Shown here: piece by piece, positions 51,172 through 60,432 of the stretch | How positions within the stretch are numbered: the first letter of the stretch is position 1 | How the letters are laid out: every line of letters starts with the position of its first letter | NCBI RefSeq assembly: GCF_003568665.1 | Contig: NZ_QXMH01000004.1 | Span: forward strand, 414,942-478,941 | Length of the DNA: 64,000 nucleotides | Source: Chitinophaga alhagiae | Lineage (GTDB): Bacteria; Bacteroidota; Bacteroidia; Chitinophagales; Chitinophagaceae | Direction of reading: 5' to 3' | Notes under the pieces: generated by a model | What the model was told of the DNA's origin: nothing | What the model saw: the letters and a program-made list of their open reading frames with translations, nothing else | The model's database searches: none | Position numbers and translations under genes: made by a program

Positions 51172-52989
51172 TTATTGCCGGGCATCAATGATAGCGGTGA
51201 GTACTTCCGGTATGTCTGTGATCAGGTAATCGTACCCGTTGTTGAGCACCCAGTCAAAGTTGTTACGCTTGTCGTCATTAAAATTCACGTATTTCTCCAC
51301 CGCGGATTTGGTCCAGTAGCCCGAGCAGGACGTGGGTGTTTCCGAGAACACGCCTACCCGCAACGGAACGTTGCTATTATAGTGGAGGGATTGCACGTAG
51401 GGGATGGCACTTTTAAGGAAAGTGTTGATCGGGGTAGGCTCATCGTTTTTCAACCGTACTTCCATACCTACTATTGATACAAAAGGGATGCCTCTGCCTT
51501 TGTTAAGGTCCAGCCAGTTATGGAAATACGTCTCATAGTCCGCAATATCGTCTCCCAGTTTGGGCGTATAGGCAATAATAGGATGTGCGTCTACACCATC
51601 CGCGGCCATTGAGCGTACAAAATACTTGCGCAGGGTATCTTGTACAGATCCCCATACCGGATCATCATAAGTATATTTCCCTTTAAAGATGATCCTGTCT
51701 GTAAGGCCATAACGGCAGGCGGCGCCCACCGCTTCCAGGAACACGGCGTCAAAATATGGCCGGCCGGGTACCTTGAACGTATCTACCGGTACCTGATCAG
51801 GGATGCCGATGTCCAGGTTAACGGGTTTGGTGATCTGATGATCGTGCAGGTATTTGAAGGCATTCTCCAGGGTCAGCAGGGTTTCAGACGTTTCCAGGTC
51901 AAAGCGGTCAAAAAGTTTGTAAGGCGTCAGTGTGGCCAGCGTAAGATCGTAAATGGAAGCGTTCGGGTAGTCATCAAGCGTTTGTTGCAGTACTTTCTGC
52001 GGCATGTCATCATGAAAGCAGATCGCTTTTTTGTCTTTGCTGCTTCTGACGTCCAGCTCTATCACGTCAACGTCAACCCGGGTTGCCGCTGCCTGTATGG
52101 ACCCCAGGGAGTTTTGGGCCACGCCGGCATTGCGCCAGAAACCGCGGTGCGCTACTACCGTAGGGCGGTCACTTCTGAAAAGGCCACTGTAGTCTGTATT
52201 GTACCAAACGTTGAACAACCCATAAGGAGTAACCTGGTTATTGTTGTCACTAATTCCCGGGATAGCAATGTATTTCACCGTGGCATTCTTAATAGTCAAC
52301 TCCGCTACAACAGGCTGCAGCGGTGTGAGCCACGTTCTGCAGCTGGCTTCCGCATTATCCAGATAGGTCCTCGCCGGCCTTTTGGCTTCCGATACCAGCA
52401 GAGAAGTGGTGGTATCCAGCATAGATGACAGATATTTGCCGGAAGCGAATACTTCATATATGCCTTTCAGCTTAGACAATGCCCCAAGCCAGGCCCAATT
52501 GCTTAAGAAAGTTTCTTTCCCGGTGAAGCTGCAACCCGAAGGATGGAATATGCTGGTATGCTCTATCAGCTTTTTTATATCGTGGCTCGATACTTTATCC
52601 GTGGAGCCCCATGGGAGCGCCCTGGTAACCTCCCAGTAGCCTTGTGTTTGACCGTTCTGCGTTGTGCTGCCGTAAAGCAATGGCCCTTTTGAACGGGTCA
52701 CCTTGTCATAAGCATACAGGCGGAAGGTAACGATACTTCCCTCGCTAAATCCGCTGCCAAAAATACCGGTTGGCGTACCTTTGCTCATATACCATACCCG
52801 TTGGGCATTAAGATGCGTCATTAAAGTACGCACGGTCTCGTCTGACGGGGCCATGTAAGTAGTGAACGTTTTTTCACCGCCGGAAACGGTCACGCTGCTG
52901 TCCGTGTTCCAACTGACCGTTTGCGCTAAGGCGGCGGCATGCAGCAATCCTGCACACACCCCTGTGCAAAATATTTTTTTCAGGCACAT
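51172..52989 (-). CDS. Large glycerophosphodiesterase-family protein
   Basis: 605 residues, signal peptide ending AALAQ. Residues about 25-270 form a region I do not recognise (VWYMSKGTPTGIFGSGFSEG). From about 275 it is GDPD-like: VVAHRGFWRNAGVAQNSLGSI, VDVIELDVRSSKDKKAICFHDD. The catalytic His, the E-x-D metal pair and the second His are retained, while the usual PENS is AQNS. Likely cleaves or binds phosphodiesters at the periplasm or surface. It follows SusD by 25 bases and is the first enzyme of the second locus. Confidence 0.85.
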   Translation of the reverse strand: MCLKKIFCTGVCAGLLHAAALAQTVSWNTDSSVTVSGGEKTFTTYMAPSDETVRTLMTHLNAQRVWYMSKGTPTGIFGSGFSEGSIVTFRLYAYDKVTRSKGPLLYGSTTQNGQTQGYWEVTRALPWGSTDKVSSHDIKKLIEHTSIFHPSGCSFTGKETFLSNWAWLGALSKLKGIYEVFASGKYLSSMLDTTTSLLVSEAKRPARTYLDNAEASCRTWLTPLQPVVAELTIKNATVKYIAIPGISDNNNQVTPYGLFNVWYNTDYSGLFRSDRPTVVAHRGFWRNAGVAQNSLGSIQAAATRVDVDVIELDVRSSKDKKAICFHDDMPQKVLQQTLDDYPNASIYDLTLATLTPYKLFDRFDLETSETLLTLENAFKYLHDHQITKPVNLDIGIPDQVPVDTFKVPGRPYFDAVFLEAVGAACRYGLTDRIIFKGKYTYDDPVWGSVQDTLRKYFVRSMAADGVDAHPIIAYTPKLGDDIADYETYFHNWLDLNKGRGIPFVSIVGMEVRLKNDEPTPINTFLKSAIPYVQSLHYNSNVPLRVGVFSETPTSCSGYWTKSAVEKYVNFNDDKRNNFDWVLNNGYDYLITDIPEVLTAIIDARQ

Positions 52990-53014
52990 AGTGAATATTT
53001 GATGTGAGTAATGT

Positions 53015-54565
53015 CTAATAATTAGGGTTTTGGCTCAGGGAAGGGTTGAGCGCCCGCTCGTTTTGAGGAATAGGGAACAGTTCCTGTTTTTCGGGTGTGA
53101 ATGCCCGGTTCAGCTCTTTGACGGCATTGATTTTCTGCTCCGCAATGCCGAGCGTTACCAGGTCAAACCAGCGCTGCCCTTCAAAGCCCAGCTCTACCCT
53201 GCGCTCGTGGATCACCTCCTCCCGGAACTGTTCTTTGGTGAGGTTTTCCGTAACGCCCGGCATGTTTACCCGGCTGCGTACTTTGTTGATGGCCTTGTAG
53301 GCTGCCGCCGTGGGGCCGTTCACTTCATTTTCCGCTTCCGCGAACATGAGCAGTACATCCGCATACCGGAGAATGGGAATGTCCAGTTCTCCCTGGTTCA
53401 GCTTGATGCCGTTCAGCGTTGTGTATTTTTTTATGGCGAAGTCCGTTTCGAGCGTGCCTTTCGTATTTCTACCGTCAAAAGGCAGCAGGGCCGTATTGTT
53501 GGAATAGACATCGCCGGGCACGGTAATGGAGGCTTTCAGGCGCGGGTCCCGGTTGTCATACGGGTTGCTTTCATCGTAGAGCGGGGAAGCCGTTACCGGC
53601 AGCCCGTCTGTGCAATAGAAGTCCTGCACATAATTTGTATGTACAGACACGCTCAGGTTGCCGCCATGGGCGGCGTAAAAGCGGCCGAGGCCGGTGCCCC
53701 TGGTGAGGTCGTTATTTTTCAGGGCAAAGAGCACTTCCTTGTTGTCGATATTGGCCAGCAGGAACTGGGCCTCATAGTTGGCCTGGCCATCGGTTCCCGC
53801 GCCAACGGTAAACAATCCAATGCCTGCGCCTTCCGCCAGCGGCATCAGCGCGGCCAGCTCCTGCAGGGCTTCCTGCCATGGGCGGTTGCCCATGCGGGCC
53901 TCATACAGCAATACCTTACCCAGCATACCGCGGGCAGCCAGTTGTGTAACCCTCCCTTTTTCATTATTGAAGGGCTTTACCTGCAGCACCTCTACGGCGG
54001 CTTTCAGCTCGCTGATCACAAAATCCACCACCTGCTGGCGGGGCGTTCTTTTCAGCTGCAGCGCCTCGTTTTTTTCAATAAAATGCGTGTACAGCGGCAC
54101 ATCGCCAAACAAGTACGCCAACCGCATATAGGCAATAGCTCTCAACGTACGGGCCTCAGCAGCGTAGACGTCCCGCTCCTGCCGGCTTACAATACCGGGG
54201 GCGTCTATATTGTCCAGCAAGGCGTTGGCCCTTTGTATCAGCACATAAGGTTTTCCATAGTAACCGGCCATGGTACCGGCCGCGTCCAGGTTGGCATAAC
54301 CGTTGCCCTGCGAGAACGCGATCAGGTCTGTTTCATATTTGAACAATTTGGCATTGTCGCTGATGGCATCCAGCTCCGGAATTTTACCGAACAGTTGCGC
54401 GCTCTGGAGGGCGCTGTACACGCCGGTGAGCCCTATTTTCAGGTTGGCGGCATCGTTATAGAAGGTTTCCGGCGCCAGTGTATTCTGAGGAAGCCTTTCC
54501 AGGAAGTCTTTCTGGCAGGCAAACAGCGCAACGGCCAATAACAGGAGTATGTATTGTTTTTTCAT
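53015..54565 (-). CDS. RagB/SusD family lipoprotein
   Basis: 516 residues from ATG 54565. Lipoprotein Cys17 (LAVALFACQKDFLE) and the family start LERLPQNTLAPETFYNDAAN are followed by SusD helices (RTLRAIAYMRLAYLFGDVPLYTHF) and the C-terminal motif GFEGQRWFDLVTLG. It is the classic SusD type, unlike the SusD-like_2 member of the first locus. It captures the ligand for the SusC encoded 13 bases upstream. Confidence 0.96.
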   Translation of the reverse strand: MKKQYILLLLAVALFACQKDFLERLPQNTLAPETFYNDAANLKIGLTGVYSALQSAQLFGKIPELDAISDNAKLFKYETDLIAFSQGNGYANLDAAGTMAGYYGKPYVLIQRANALLDNIDAPGIVSRQERDVYAAEARTLRAIAYMRLAYLFGDVPLYTHFIEKNEALQLKRTPRQQVVDFVISELKAAVEVLQVKPFNNEKGRVTQLAARGMLGKVLLYEARMGNRPWQEALQELAALMPLAEGAGIGLFTVGAGTDGQANYEAQFLLANIDNKEVLFALKNNDLTRGTGLGRFYAAHGGNLSVSVHTNYVQDFYCTDGLPVTASPLYDESNPYDNRDPRLKASITVPGDVYSNNTALLPFDGRNTKGTLETDFAIKKYTTLNGIKLNQGELDIPILRYADVLLMFAEAENEVNGPTAAAYKAINKVRSRVNMPGVTENLTKEQFREEVIHERRVELGFEGQRWFDLVTLGIAEQKINAVKELNRAFTPEKQELFPIPQNERALNPSLSQNPNY

Positions 54566-54578
54566 GACAAATGCTGGT

Positions 54579-57500
54579 TTAGAAGGATACATTGACCCCG
54601 GCTGTGAATATTTTCAGTTGCGGTAAGGCAGACGTGGCATACTGCGTTTTGTCCTGCCGTTCGGGATCAAAATCTTTAAACGAAGTAAAGGTGAGCAGGT
54701 TCTGCGCGTTCACGAACAGGCCCAGCCGCTGCACTCCCATTTTCCGGAGAAGCGCCTGGGGCAGCGTATAGGCCAACTGTATGTTCTTCAAGCGCAGGTA
54801 GGCACGGTCCTGCACCCAGAAAGAAGTATGGTTCACTTCAATGGTTGAGCCGTTGTAGCCTTTCCTGTCCACCCACAGGCGGGGGTATGTGGCGCTGGGG
54901 TGCTCGGGCGTCCACCGGTTCAGCCAGTCGGCCCGTATGCCGGCAAACGGGAAGGGCGCCGTGCCGCGTGCGAGGTACATATCTGTATGCCCGATGCCCT
55001 GGAAGAGTAGCGAAAGGTCAAACCCTTTATATCCGGCCTTCAGGTTAAAACCGTACAGCAACCGGGGTACCCTGTTGCCGATCACCACCTTGTCATTTTT
55101 ATCTATCACACCGTTGCCGTCCACATCACTTATCCTGAAATCTCCCGGCTGCGGCGCTACGCCGAACAGCGTTGTATGGTCAGGCGCATGGGAGATCTCC
55201 GCTGCGTCCTGGAAAATGCCCTGCAGCCGGTAGCCGTATATCACGCCAATAGATTCTCCCCTGATCAGCCACTCATTGGCGCTCTCGCTCAGGGCCACGC
55301 GGTCAGACTCGTCCGTAAGGCTGGGGTTGATAGACTTTACCTTGTTGGTGATATAACTCACATTGAAACCACCACCAATTGATACCTGCCCGATCTTATC
55401 CCGGTAGTTCACATTCACCTCCCACCCCTTATTTTCCACCGCTGCGGCATTAACCGTAGTGGGCTTGTCAATGCCCAGTGACAGCGGGTTTTCTATTTCG
55501 GTAAGGATGCCACTGGCGCGCTTGATGAAATAATCTGCTTCCAGCGTCAGTTTTGAGCGGAAGAAACCGGCGTCTACACCAAGGTTAACGGATTGCGTCT
55601 GTTCCCATTTCAGGTCTGGATTGCCGATAACGGAATAAGCTCCGCCGTTGTTGACCACGTTATTGAACGCGTACCGGTTGGTGAGCGATACCTGGGTGGC
55701 AAAGGGGTACATGTCTGTATTCTGGTTGCCGAGTATACCCCAGGAAGCCCTGAGCTTCAGGAAATCTACCGCGTTCGTATTCCAGAACGGCTCGTTGCTG
55801 ACCAGCCAGCCTGCGGACAACGACGGGAAATTACCGTACCGGTTGTTGGCCCCAAAGCGGGAAGAGCCGTCCCGGCGGAAATTAAATTCAAACAGGTAGC
55901 GGTTGCTGAAGTCATAATTCAACCTCCCGAAGTAAGACCTGAGCGCCCAGGAGCCGCGGCTGGTATTGGCTTTGGGGGTAGAAGCCCCGCTGCCCAGCCT
56001 GATCATGCTGGTGGTCTCAAATTCAATTTGCTGTACCGTATTGGTTTTGCCGTTGTAAGACTCCTGGTTGTAACCCACCAATGCGCGCAGCGTATGCCGG
56101 CCCACTTTTTTTTCGTAAGCGGCCTGTACAAAGGCGGTCACATTGCGGGAGGTTTTTTCTATATCATATAACTGGCTGCCGGGAAAAACAGTGGTGGCCA
56201 GGTCTCCGGTAACCACATCGTACTGGGAAAATTCCCGGCGGGTATCCGTATAATCGCCGTGCTGGTAGTGATGGCCTACGGTGCCTCTTACCTTCAGGTC
56301 TTTGATCAGCTCATACTCCGCATACACGCTGCCCAGCAGCTTATTATTCTTTTCCAGGGCAAACTGATTGTCCAGTATACCTTGCCCGTTATTGCGGCTG
56401 GAGGAAAGGCCCAATTGCTGTTCCAGCGCGGCATACCTGCCCTGGGCGTCATACACGGGCACAATCGGGTGCTGCATGAGCGCTCCTTCAAAAGCAAGGT
56501 TGCCCTTGCCGCTGAGATCGTTGCCGGCAGCATCGTCTTTAGGAGTGTACCGGGTATCTGCGTAGCTGAAAGCGAGAGATGCGCCTATCTTCAGCTTTTC
56601 GGTGACGCTATTATCCAGATTGAGGCGGATATTATAGGCCTTATAATTTTGCCCGCCCCGTATAATGCCATCCTGGTCCAGGTAGCCGAGTGACAAGCTG
56701 TAGGCGGACTTTTCGCCGCCGCCCCGGAGTGACACGGCATGCTGCTGGATGGGTGCGTTTTTCCGGAAGCCTACCTTCAGCCAGTCCGTGGCCGGCAATG
56801 CGGCGTAGCGGTCAATATCCGCGTCTGTGAATTTGTATTTGGTATCACTGTTATCCGCCGCTTCGCGGTAAAGCTCCAGGTAAGTGCGCGGGTCTGTTAC
56901 CATATCCGGCAATACCGTTGGCTGCGAAAAACCCGTTGAAAAGTTATAGCTTACAACAGGCCGGGAGTTCAGCTTTCCGCGTTTGGTGGTAACCAGCACC
57001 ACGCCGTTGGCCGCCCTGGAACCGTATATGGCGGCGGCGGAAGCGTCTTTGAGCACGGTGATGGACTCAATATCGTCCGGGTTGATGTTGTTAATGGATG
57101 CTTCAATACCATCCACGAGGATGAGCGCACCGGCATCGTTCAGCGTACCGATGCCGCGCACGCGAATAACCGCTTCGTTATTACCCGCTTCGCCGGTAGG
57201 CGCGTTCAGGTATACGCCGGGCATCAGTCCGTACAACGCCTGCGATGCCTGCGTAATAGGCCTGTTCTCCAGGCTTGCCGCGGAAATGCTCGATATGGCG
57301 CCGGTCACTTCCGTTTTCAACCGGGTTTCGTACCCTACCACTACCACCTCGTTGAGATTGGACTTGTCTGCTTTCAGCAATATCTTCAACCGGGTTGCTT
57401 TCCCATGTTCCACCACCACCTGTTTCAGGCTGGCAGGCTGGTAAGAAATAAAGCTGACCTTCAGGTTGTACCTGCCGGGCGCAAGCTGCAAGGAAAAAGT

Positions 57501-57974
57501 ACCATCCGCGCCGCTCTGGCCCACCTGGCCTGTTTCCAGCACCTGGATGGTGGCGCCCGGAAGCGCTTCTCCCTTTTCATTAGTGACCGTGCCTTCCAGT
57601 ATACCCTGCTGTTGCTGTTTACGTGGCACCAGCACAATTCCTTCCTTACTTTCCTTATAGGCTATCTGCGTATTTTTCAGCAGGTAATCCAGTACCTCCC
57701 TGGCCGGCGCCTTTATAAAAGTTTTGTGGCGCACATTGATCTGATGTACACCCAGTACCTTGCCATCATACACCAGCGGTGCGCGGATAACTTTGGCAAA
57801 AGCCACCAGCGCGTCTCCCAGCTGCTGGTCCCGGAGGCTGATATCAACCACCTGCGTCAATACCTGGGCGTTGGTACGGCCGGCAATCATCACCTGCGTG
57901 AATGTGAGCAACAGAAAGGTAACAATGCAGTATATGCGCATAATCTGTCTTATGAACAAATAATTTTTTTTCAT
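54579..57974 (-). CDS. SusC/RagA TonB-dependent receptor with STN domain
   Basis: 1131 residues. The N-terminus is a signal peptide (long, with MRIYCIVTFLLLTFTQVMIA), then an STN domain (about 40-115), a carboxypeptidase-like repeat (120-205), a TonB box-like EVVVVGYE, the plug (ASLENRPITQASQALYGLMP, VLKDASAAAIYGSRAANGVV), and a barrel ending AGVNVSF. It imports the SusD-bound ligand. It is separated from FecR by 117 bases holding a hairpin, so it may have its own sigma-dependent promoter. Confidence 0.96.
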   Translation of the reverse strand: MKKNYLFIRQIMRIYCIVTFLLLTFTQVMIAGRTNAQVLTQVVDISLRDQQLGDALVAFAKVIRAPLVYDGKVLGVHQINVRHKTFIKAPAREVLDYLLKNTQIAYKESKEGIVLVPRKQQQQGILEGTVTNEKGEALPGATIQVLETGQVGQSGADGTFSLQLAPGRYNLKVSFISYQPASLKQVVVEHGKATRLKILLKADKSNLNEVVVVGYETRLKTEVTGAISSISAASLENRPITQASQALYGLMPGVYLNAPTGEAGNNEAVIRVRGIGTLNDAGALILVDGIEASINNINPDDIESITVLKDASAAAIYGSRAANGVVLVTTKRGKLNSRPVVSYNFSTGFSQPTVLPDMVTDPRTYLELYREAADNSDTKYKFTDADIDRYAALPATDWLKVGFRKNAPIQQHAVSLRGGGEKSAYSLSLGYLDQDGIIRGGQNYKAYNIRLNLDNSVTEKLKIGASLAFSYADTRYTPKDDAAGNDLSGKGNLAFEGALMQHPIVPVYDAQGRYAALEQQLGLSSSRNNGQGILDNQFALEKNNKLLGSVYAEYELIKDLKVRGTVGHHYQHGDYTDTRREFSQYDVVTGDLATTVFPGSQLYDIEKTSRNVTAFVQAAYEKKVGRHTLRALVGYNQESYNGKTNTVQQIEFETTSMIRLGSGASTPKANTSRGSWALRSYFGRLNYDFSNRYLFEFNFRRDGSSRFGANNRYGNFPSLSAGWLVSNEPFWNTNAVDFLKLRASWGILGNQNTDMYPFATQVSLTNRYAFNNVVNNGGAYSVIGNPDLKWEQTQSVNLGVDAGFFRSKLTLEADYFIKRASGILTEIENPLSLGIDKPTTVNAAAVENKGWEVNVNYRDKIGQVSIGGGFNVSYITNKVKSINPSLTDESDRVALSESANEWLIRGESIGVIYGYRLQGIFQDAAEISHAPDHTTLFGVAPQPGDFRISDVDGNGVIDKNDKVVIGNRVPRLLYGFNLKAGYKGFDLSLLFQGIGHTDMYLARGTAPFPFAGIRADWLNRWTPEHPSATYPRLWVDRKGYNGSTIEVNHTSFWVQDRAYLRLKNIQLAYTLPQALLRKMGVQRLGLFVNAQNLLTFTSFKDFDPERQDKTQYATSALPQLKIFTAGVNVSF

Positions 57975-58062
57975 ACATTTGAACGTCTGGTTAATTGAAT
58001 TTTCATTGGTCAGATACAGACAGCCCCAACTTTGTGGAAATCGGAAGGGCTGTTGAGCATAG

Positions 58063-58093
58063 CCTTCAGGTTACTCAGACCTGAAGGTTTTTT
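58063..58093. terminator. Hairpin between FecR and SusC genes
   Basis: CCTTCAGGT (58063-58071) pairs with ACCTGAAGG (58079-58087). The T-run follows on the plus strand, where no gene ends; on the coding (minus) strand the hairpin directly follows the FecR stop but has no T-run after it. It may slow or end FecR transcription or set the 5' end of the SusC mRNA. Confidence 0.45.
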
Positions 58094-59060
58094 AATAGAT
58101 CGTTATTTCATTGTTTTCCCTCCTGTATTGTTTATTGTGAATGGAACAAATAAGTTTCACCAGCGCTTCGGGCTGCTGCTGGCGGGATACCTGTATGGTG
58201 TAATGCCCTTTCTGCACCGCCGGGCTGGCAGAACGAAGACGGATGCCGAACTGATTGTGGAAAACAAGCGCCAGCTCAAGGAAAGAAGCGTCCTGCAGGA
58301 AGGTGGTGCCCTTCATCCAGCCTGCCGTTTCATCTGGCAACTGCCGCTTGCGCTCCACCTTGCCGGTAATTTTATTATACACCAGGCCCTCGCCTACCGC
58401 CAGTATATTTCCTTCTTTGCCCTGCGGGGTCTGTACGCTAACGCGCCCTTCCTGTACGCTTACGGCTGCGTAATCCAGCTCCGGATAGGCGCTAACGTTA
58501 AAGGCGGTGCCCAGCACCGTAGTGGTGAGACAAGGGCTATGCACTACAAAAGGCAGGTCTGCATGCGGCACCACTGTAAAGAAGGCCTCTCCCGCATCCA
58601 GGTACACCGCTCTTTCCTTATGGAAGCCGGCGGGGCTGTACCGCACCGTGCTGCCGGCGTTCAGGCTCAATACAGAGCTATCTGGCAGCGTTATTTTCTT
58701 TAACTGGCCGGTAAGGGTAATAATGGTATCCATTTGCGCGGCCGTTTGGCGGGAAAGCCGGCCGCGCTGCTGGCTGAACAGGTAAAAAAGAACAGCTGTG
58801 CCCAGCAGCAGGAGCAATACAGCCGCATAACGCCGGAAGAGCGGGACTACCGAAGCGCCCCGGCGCCGGTGAACATGCTTTTGCAAATTTTCCTGGAGTT
58901 GTTGCCGGATGGCGGCCGCTCTGGCGGCGTCCTGCAATGGCGGAATATCTTCCGAATAGCCGAAGGAATCATACCAATCGTCTACCAGGCGGGCATCGCT
59001 CTCATTGAGCTTTCCCCGCTGATATTGCCAAAGCAGCTTTCTAAACTTTCTAATTTCCAC
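58092..59060 (-). CDS. FecR family anti-sigma factor
   Basis: 322 residues. The cytoplasmic N-terminus (1-95) has KLLWQYQRGKLNESDARLVDDWYDS. One membrane helix (about 103-120, RYAAVLLLLLGTAVLFYLF) precedes the FecR domain (KKITLPDSSVLSLNAGSTVRY, TTVLGTAFNVSAY) and a C-terminal DUF4974-like domain ending NKQYRRENNEITIY. It should link the STN domain of SusC with the sigma factor encoded upstream. Confidence 0.94.
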   Translation of the reverse strand: MEIRKFRKLLWQYQRGKLNESDARLVDDWYDSFGYSEDIPPLQDAARAAAIRQQLQENLQKHVHRRRGASVVPLFRRYAAVLLLLLGTAVLFYLFSQQRGRLSRQTAAQMDTIITLTGQLKKITLPDSSVLSLNAGSTVRYSPAGFHKERAVYLDAGEAFFTVVPHADLPFVVHSPCLTTTVLGTAFNVSAYPELDYAAVSVQEGRVSVQTPQGKEGNILAVGEGLVYNKITGKVERKRQLPDETAGWMKGTTFLQDASFLELALVFHNQFGIRLRSASPAVQKGHYTIQVSRQQQPEALVKLICSIHNKQYRRENNEITIY

Positions 59061-59125
59061 GGTAGCGCATCATGTTGTTCTATAAGCTATACAGCCCTGC
59101 GCTCCGGAAGTACCCCGAAAATATG

Positions 59126-59734
59126 TTAACTAATTGTTAATGACCCTGCCCCGGTAAGCAATACGGTGGCAAAAAGCAGCATCAGATCTTCATCTATGGG
59201 GTTTTTATGGAGAGATTCCCTGAGCAGGCGCAGGGCCTTTGTAATATTGTTCTTCACTGTCTGCTCTGCTATATTGAGGTTTTCGGCGATCTGCTTAATT
59301 GACAAACGGTTGCTGCGCATAATAAAAATAGTGCGCATCTGCTCGGGAAGCTGATCTATGCAGGCATCTATATGGCTTTCCAGCTTTTCATGTTCGCGGA
59401 GAATGTACGGGCGTGAAGCAATATTTTCAAACTGCCTTGCCAATTTTTCCAGCACGGCCCGTTTCACCTGGCTGGAAGTAAAATGGTTGATCACCTTGTT
59501 CTTTACACTTTTGAGCAAATAGAACTCAAGGGTTTCCTGGCGCAGGGAAAGCGTGTCCCTCCGTTCCCAAAGTTGCAGGAATATATTCTGTGTAATGTCT
59601 TGCGCAACCTGTTCATCTGACACCCTCCTGTAGGCAGCTGCAAACATCTGTTGCCAGTAGGTATTGAAAATGGCAGTAAACGCCTGTTCATCTCCTTTTT
59701 GCAATAAACTGATCAGGTCCTGCATAACAGTCAT
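59126..59734 (-). CDS. ECF RNA polymerase sigma factor
   Basis: 202 residues (start ATG 59734, or 59725 giving MQDLIS). Region 2 is FTAIFNTYWQQMFAAAYRRV and DITQNIFLQLWERRD. Region 4 is LPEQMRTIFIMRSNRLSIKQ and IAENLNIAEQTVKNNITKAL. It shares the FecI-like Bacteroidota layout and heads the second locus. The C-terminal hydrophobic tail (LMLLFATVLLTGAGS) is common in this subgroup. Confidence 0.94.
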   Translation of the reverse strand: MTVMQDLISLLQKGDEQAFTAIFNTYWQQMFAAAYRRVSDEQVAQDITQNIFLQLWERRDTLSLRQETLEFYLLKSVKNKVINHFTSSQVKRAVLEKLARQFENIASRPYILREHEKLESHIDACIDQLPEQMRTIFIMRSNRLSIKQIAENLNIAEQTVKNNITKALRLLRESLHKNPIDEDLMLLFATVLLTGAGSLTIS

Positions 59735-59924
59735 TAAGTATAAGGTAAAGAGTAAAAATAAAATGTAAAATGTTACGGGTGTATTAAATAATTGAGATCA
59801 ATTCTCTGCCTGGCCTTTCTGCGTGCCGACGTGGGGCGACCGCTTTGCCGTTTAATATCCCGAACATGTTATTCTACTCAAAATACAATATACGTTTGAT
59901 GTTTCAAACCTTGTCAGTCAGGCC

Positions 59925-60302
59925 CTATTTCTTCCCCTTGCCGCTCTCTTCGTTCTCTTTTTTCCTGAACGCAACAATGCCCGTTATCAGCTCCAGCGGC
60001 AGCGGCTCATTGCTGGGGAACTGGATGGCAGACTTGCTCACCTTCAGCCCTTTCAGCTCTTTTTCGAACTTTTTGAGCAGGGCTTCACTGAACGGATGAG
60101 ACAGCGAAATATGTTTGGCGTATGCGGAATAATAGACCAGGTACCCTTTGTATTTGAAACAGGGTATCTGGTAGCTGATCACTTCTTCCGCCTCCGGCAC
60201 TACCTTGTGCACAATGTTGCGGATGGCCTGCATCCTTTCCTGCACTGCTTCAGGAAAGGCTTTGTGATATTCGTCAATGTTCTTATAATCAGTTTTTGCC
60301 AT
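59925..60302 (-). CDS. DUF1801 / iron-chaperone-like protein
   Basis: 125 residues from ATG 60302. The fold is that of DUF1801 (YdhG/CyaY-like): DEYHKAFPEAVQERMQAIRN, ISYQIPCFKYKGYLVYYSAY, and KLDKMP-like positions replaced by HISLSHPFSEAL. C-terminally it ends in a charged Lys/Glu tail. The function is unknown. It stands alone after the sigma factor promoter region. Confidence 0.88.
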   Translation of the reverse strand: MAKTDYKNIDEYHKAFPEAVQERMQAIRNIVHKVVPEAEEVISYQIPCFKYKGYLVYYSAYAKHISLSHPFSEALLKKFEKELKGLKVSKSAIQFPSNEPLPLELITGIVAFRKKENEESGKGKK

Positions 60303-60432
60303 AGTGGTGAGGTTTAGAATTATTGATATAAGATACAACCAAAACCGCTAAAATAAGCAGTATGGTGATGAACAGAGATGGATACCAGAAGATTGTTGAT
60401 ATCTGAATAGCAAGGATGTAAAAAATGCTGGG

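Noticed and set aside
53030..54541. 503-codon open frame on the plus strand
   Set aside because: It is antisense to the SusD gene, which has an unmistakable family signature and lipoprotein signal.
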